Positions 12,901 through 14,027 of a stretch of DNA of 14,027 nucleotides are shown here, piece after piece. Made by a program: the position numbers and the translations under genes. This stretch comes from Candidatus Aminicenantota bacterium (GTDB lineage: Bacteria > Acidobacteriota > Aminicenantia > UBA2199). The first letter of the stretch is position 1; every line of letters begins with the position of its first letter. The stretch covers positions 2,543-16,569 of the forward strand of contig JAHELQ010000057.1 in assembly GCA_024644125.1 (NCBI GenBank). Direction: 5' to 3'. The notes below the pieces were generated by a model, which saw only the letters and a list, made by a program, of their open reading frames with translations, was not told the DNA's origin and did no database searches.

Positions 12901-14027
12901 ATGGATCCAATTTTGGAAGAATTTACTCGAGAGGTTGGCGAAATTTCCTTCCAGCCGCCGGTAATTCCATATATTTCGAGTGTAACTGGCGATTGGATAG
13001 AAGCCCGGGATGCTATGGAGCCTTCCTATTGGGCGGATCATCTACGCCGTACCGTGCGTTTTGCCGACGGCTTATCGGTTTTATTGGAAGAAGAAAAAAG
13101 TGTGTTTGTGCAACTCGGATCGGACCGGAGTCTTATCTCTTTTATAGAGCGGCATCCTCGTTATGGAGCCGGGCATAAAACCGTCAATTTGGTGCGGCAC
13201 CCCAAAGACGAGGTGGAGGATCTTTACTTCTTGTACCATAAGGTGGGTTTGCTCTGGGTATACGGTGTTCGCTTCGATTGGCCTGCATTCTTTAATGATC
13301 GGATGCCCCGCAGGGTGCCGTTACCGACCTATCCATTTCAGCGGCAACGATACTGGCTCGATATAGATCTCGCCCAAAAAGCAGGATCGTGGCTGTCCCG
13401 TCATTCCTCGACAAAAAAAACCTCCGATGCCGGCGGGATGATTTATATTCCCTCCTGGAAGCATACGTTGATTCCCCGCTTTCAGCCGGAGGAGGCGAAT
13501 GCCGGTTCAGATATAATGATATTTGGCTTCGCCAATGAATTTGCAGAAGGTTTCTCTCGTAGGCTTGACGAACTTGGGTACAGGGTGACAATGGTTTTGC
13601 CTGGAGATCGTTTTGAACGAACCTCCGGCCAAATCTTTGCCATTGATCCCATGAAAAAAGAACATTACCATGAGATGTTTGCCGCTTTGAAGAAGGACGG
13701 ACGGAATCCGCGACGGGTGATTCATCTGTGGAACGTGGATCCGGCCGCCGCTGAATTTCGCGAAATTGGCGATATTGATGCCGTGTTTAACATGGGGTTT
13801 TATAGCCTTGTGTTTTTAGCGGCAGCTTCAGAATGGCATAGTTCTTCACATCCGGTTCAGTTGTTTGTGGTGACCGACAACACCCTGGACGTGGGAGGAG
13901 ATAAATATTTGAATCCTATGAAAGCTTCCATTCTCGGCGCTATTCGAGTCATCCCCAGGGAATACGCCGGAGCCGCTTGCCGCTTGATCGATATTTGCTG
14001 GCCTTTGGAGCGAACCTATAGGCAGGA
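1..14027 (+). CDS. Giant hybrid PKS-NRPS megasynthase, partial at both ends
   Basis: One reading frame runs through all 14027 bases with no stop codon (4675 complete codons and two spare bases), so both start and stop lie outside the window. The visible domain order is KR(partial)-ACP-[C-A-PCP]x3-KS-AT-KR(partial). The protein would work in the cytoplasm as an assembly line: each module loads an acyl or aminoacyl unit on a phosphopantetheine arm and adds it to the growing chain. All carrier serines, the KS Cys-His-His triad, the AT Ser-His dyad, the KR Lys-Ser-Tyr-Asn set and the three adenylation lysines are present, so the enzyme looks functional, not decayed. The missing upstream KS-AT and downstream KR half plus carrier imply a full protein above roughly 6000 residues (inference). 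The product is not recognised, so no gene symbol is given. No regulatory sequence is visible because no intergenic DNA is present. Confidence 0.97.
991..1200 (+). other. Acyl carrier protein (ACP) domain closing the first PKS module
   Basis: A carrier domain at residues 331-400. The phosphopantetheine attachment site is Ser363 in FFEKGGDSLKA, followed by the usual helix-III segment (LPIADLFNHPS). It carries the KR-reduced chain and hands it to the condensation domain that begins only about 16 residues later. That makes this the PKS-to-NRPS junction, within one polypeptide and without docking domains. About 30 residues of Gly/Ala/Pro-rich linker (residues 300-330) separate it from the KR. Confidence 0.93.
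1249..2562 (+). other. Condensation domain C1 (accepts polyketide chain, acceptor is module A threonine)
   Basis: Residues 417-854. The domain opens with YYPTSSQQKRLFVLQQ (C1 core). It has an intact HHIIVDG at 547-553, with His548 the catalytic second histidine, then IVGTPVGGR and VGMFVNMLALR near residues 677-704. It should form the amide bond between the upstream ACP-bound acyl chain and the threonine on the following PCP. Its donor is a polyketide, so it belongs functionally with the hybrid-type C domains that follow PKS modules; a phylogeny would be needed to separate that class from the ordinary L-to-L type. Length (~440 residues) is normal. Confidence 0.93.
2617..4146 (+). other. Adenylation domain A1, predicted L-threonine
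   Basis: Residues 873-1382, activating an amino acid with ATP and loading it on PCP1. Core motifs: ILKAGASYLPIDPDYP, the P-loop YTSGTTGRPKG (1030-1040), YRSGDLAR and the C-terminal catalytic Lys1372 in STGKVDY. Reading the ten pocket positions by alignment to GrsA gives Asp1076, Phe1077, Trp1080, Asn1119, Ile1146, Gly1148, Met1172, Val1180, His1181, Lys1372, i.e. DFWNIGMVHK. This is the established threonine signature with no mismatch. Surrounding sequence (CFDFSVWEMYGALLFGG, TVLNQTP) also fits Ser/Thr-type domains. This is the best-supported substrate assignment in the window. Confidence 0.95.
4183..4395 (+). other. Peptidyl carrier protein PCP1 (module A)
   Basis: Residues 1395-1465. The carrier core is NFFELGGHSLKA, with Ser1429 as the phosphopantetheine site. 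The upstream helix (RLAIIWRDVLRV) and downstream segment (ISLAEIFNSPTIRQLAALL) are typical. It holds threonine for C1 and then presents the acyl-threonine chain to C2, about 20 residues further on. No epimerase domain lies between, so the threonine is expected to remain L. Confidence 0.95.
4453..5742 (+). other. Condensation domain C2 (module B) with altered HHxxxDG motif
   Basis: Residues 1485-1914. It opens with YYPLSPAQQRLFVLQQ and includes RHESFRTSFF, IVVGTPVTGR and VGMFVNTLALR, all in normal order and spacing. The catalytic motif reads HHIIGDA (1612-1618): His1613 and Asp1617 are kept but the usual final glycine is alanine. The domain should join acyl-threonine to the module B amino acid. 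The expected class is L-to-L, since no epimerase precedes it. A role in modifying the threonine (for example dehydration, as done by some modified-amino-acid C domains) cannot be excluded or supported by eye. Confidence 0.92.
5803..7320 (+). other. Adenylation domain A2, substrate unassigned (non-standard code)
   Basis: Residues 1935-2440. Core motifs: ILKSGGAYLPMD, P-loop YTSGTTGKPKG (2085-2095), AYGPTEAT, YRTGDIGR and catalytic Lys2430 in NEKVDY. The pocket reads Asp2131, Val2132, Cys2135, Asp2174, Phe2203, Gly2205, Ala2232, Val2240, Asp2241, Lys2430, i.e. DVCDFGAVDK. Asp2131 indicates an alpha-amino acid. I do not recognise this code. The two acidic positions (278 and 331 in GrsA numbering) recall the ornithine code DVGEIGSIDK and also the DAQDLGVVDK type, so a basic or polar side chain is possible, but this is a guess. 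The A2 core continues DTGSP where DPEYP-like is usual, and the A6 region (GEITISGVSVSCGYLNN) is more divergent than in its neighbours. Confidence 0.93.
7354..7566 (+). other. Peptidyl carrier protein PCP2 (module B)
   Basis: Residues 2452-2522. The core is SFFDLGGHSLSA, with Ser2485 as the phosphopantetheine site. The preceding helix (VQIWGDVLGIAPERIG) matches PCP1 in layout. It carries the module B residue and passes the chain to C3 across a linker of only ~17 residues. No epimerase or other tailoring domain is inserted. Confidence 0.95.
7618..8874 (+). other. Condensation domain C3 (module C)
   Basis: Residues 2540-2958. It opens with YYPLSSSQERFYVLQ. The catalytic motif is the standard HHIISDG (2658-2664), with His2659 as the catalytic histidine. 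IVIGTPAAGR and IGNFVNTLPLR follow in the expected places, then YPFEDLVE and NPLFDVMFAFQ. It forms the bond between the module B chain and the module C amino acid. RHESFRTSFF is shared residue for residue with C2, which suggests the two C domains are close relatives. The motif is intact, in contrast to C2. Confidence 0.94.
8932..10419 (+). other. Adenylation domain A3, substrate unassigned (non-standard code)
   Basis: Residues 2978-3473. Motifs: LSVGAVYLPVDPS, P-loop YTSGSTGRPKG (3114-3124), LYGPTEAT, YRSGDLAR and catalytic Lys3464 in PGGKLDR. The pocket reads Asp3160, Ala3161, Met3164, Asn3203, Phe3231, Gly3233, Leu3257, Val3265, Thr3266, Lys3464, i.e. DAMNFGLVTK. Asp3160 supports an alpha-amino acid. 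The code matches none of the classical signatures I know; it shares Asn278, Gly301 and Val330 with the threonine code but differs elsewhere. A Ser/Gly/Ala-rich stretch (residues 3400-3417) makes the C-terminal subdomain about 11 residues longer than in A1 and A2. Confidence 0.93.
10462..10686 (+). other. Peptidyl carrier protein PCP3 (module C), at the NRPS-to-PKS junction
   Basis: Residues 3488-3562. The core is NFFEAGGNSLDLI, with Ser3523 as the phosphopantetheine site. The other two PCPs carry GGHSL; this one has GGNSL, a form I associate with carriers that feed a ketosynthase. The KS begins ~20 residues later, so the peptide is handed straight to PKS chemistry. The downstream segment (AVDAVKMFQYPTIHSFCRYL) is normal for helix III. 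Confidence 0.94.
10750..12027 (+). other. Ketosynthase (KS) domain of the downstream PKS module
   Basis: Residues 3584-4009. It opens DVAVIGMAGRFPGA. The active-site Cys3755 sits in QTACSTSL, His3891 in ETHGTGTTLGDP and His3929 in VKTNVGHMDAAAG, giving the complete Cys-His-His set for decarboxylative Claisen condensation. It ends with SSFGIGGTNAHVVLEE. It takes the peptidyl chain from PCP3 and extends it by two carbons. The segment MDPQIRLFHETVWEALEHAG, with Leu-Phe-His in place of the commoner Leu-Leu-Leu-Glu type wording, is typical of KS domains from hybrid PKS-NRPS clusters. Length (~425 residues) is normal. Confidence 0.97.
12292..13200 (+). other. Acyltransferase (AT) domain, probably malonyl-specific
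   Basis: Residues 4098-4400, after a ~90-residue KS-AT linker. It selects the extender unit. FSGQGSQ is at 4106-4112; the nucleophile Ser4198 lies in GHSFGEYAAA; catalytic His4297 is in KACHSHMMDP. Phe after the active Ser, instead of Gln (GHSQGE), fits malonyl-CoA. The downstream four-residue signature that reads HAFH in malonyl and YASH in methylmalonyl domains reads KACH, so it gives weak guidance. Because AT is built into the module, this is a cis-AT PKS. Confidence 0.94.
13201..13356 (+). other. Post-AT linker
   Basis: Residues 4401-4452. The segment ends with VPLPTYPFQRQRYW, the conserved linker that wraps back over the KS-AT didomain in modular PKSs. No dehydratase hotdog fold or HxxxGxxxxP motif follows it: the sequence goes straight, after ~28 linker residues, into the KR structural half. 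A dehydratase is therefore absent between AT and KR in this module. Confidence 0.85.
13441..14027 (+). other. Ketoreductase (KR), N-terminal structural half only, cut by window end
   Basis: Residues 4481-4675. It begins YIPSWK, the usual first strand of the KR structural subdomain. It continues through a truncated Rossmann fold (RRVIHLWNV, a conserved 'IHLW' strand; QLFVVTDNT) to ASILGAIRVIPREYAGAACRLIDI, which matches the stretch just before the catalytic half in complete KRs. The NADPH motif and Lys-Ser-Tyr set would lie downstream, so activity cannot be judged. There is no enoylreductase before the cut; in a module with one it would normally sit between the two KR halves, which is just beyond the window. 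Confidence 0.85.

Noticed and set aside
13357..13440. A dehydratase between AT and KR in the last module
   Set aside because: Only about 28 low-complexity linker residues lie there, with no HxxxGxxxxP motif.

Overview
The whole window lies inside one coding sequence. Reading frame 1 of the plus strand is open from base 1 to base 14025 (4675 codons, no stop). It encodes the middle part of a giant hybrid polyketide synthase / non-ribosomal peptide synthetase (PKS-NRPS). There is no gene boundary, promoter, terminator, RNA gene, mobile element or CRISPR array in the window. Any ORF in another frame is a shadow of this gene. Residue numbers below count from base 1 of the window, not from the true N-terminus.

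The organism cannot be named from this sequence. It is bacterial. G+C is moderate (about 43-57% in the few lines I counted), with A/T-ending codons such as ATA, TTA and TTT used freely, which argues against high-GC actinomycetes. The ketosynthase wording (MDPQIRLFHETVWEALEHAGY) and the C-domain entries beginning with a Tyr-Tyr-Pro motif resemble modular hybrids of Bacteroidota, Bacillota and myxobacteria or deltaproteobacteria. This placement is from memory of the families, not from a search.

Layout: (1) bases 1-900, most of a ketoreductase (KR) ending a PKS module that begins upstream, then an acyl carrier protein (ACP) at 991-1200; (2) NRPS module A, C-A-PCP, 1249-4395, with the exact textbook threonine code; (3) NRPS module B, C-A-PCP, 4453-7566, with an unusual code; (4) NRPS module C, C-A-PCP, 7618-10686, also with an unusual code; (5) a PKS module starting KS-AT, 10750-13356, then the N-terminal half of a second KR, cut by the window end.

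Read colinearly, a beta-hydroxyacyl chain from the upstream PKS module is condensed onto threonine, then two further amino acids. The peptide is then extended by a malonyl-derived unit that a KR probably reduces. Catalytic residues are present in every complete domain. No epimerase, methyltransferase, heterocyclase, reductase or thioesterase is seen, so inside this window the amino acids should stay in the L form and nothing is released. The main points of interest are the single-chain PKS-to-NRPS-to-PKS layout, two unassigned adenylation pockets, an altered condensation motif in module B and a degenerate acyltransferase signature.
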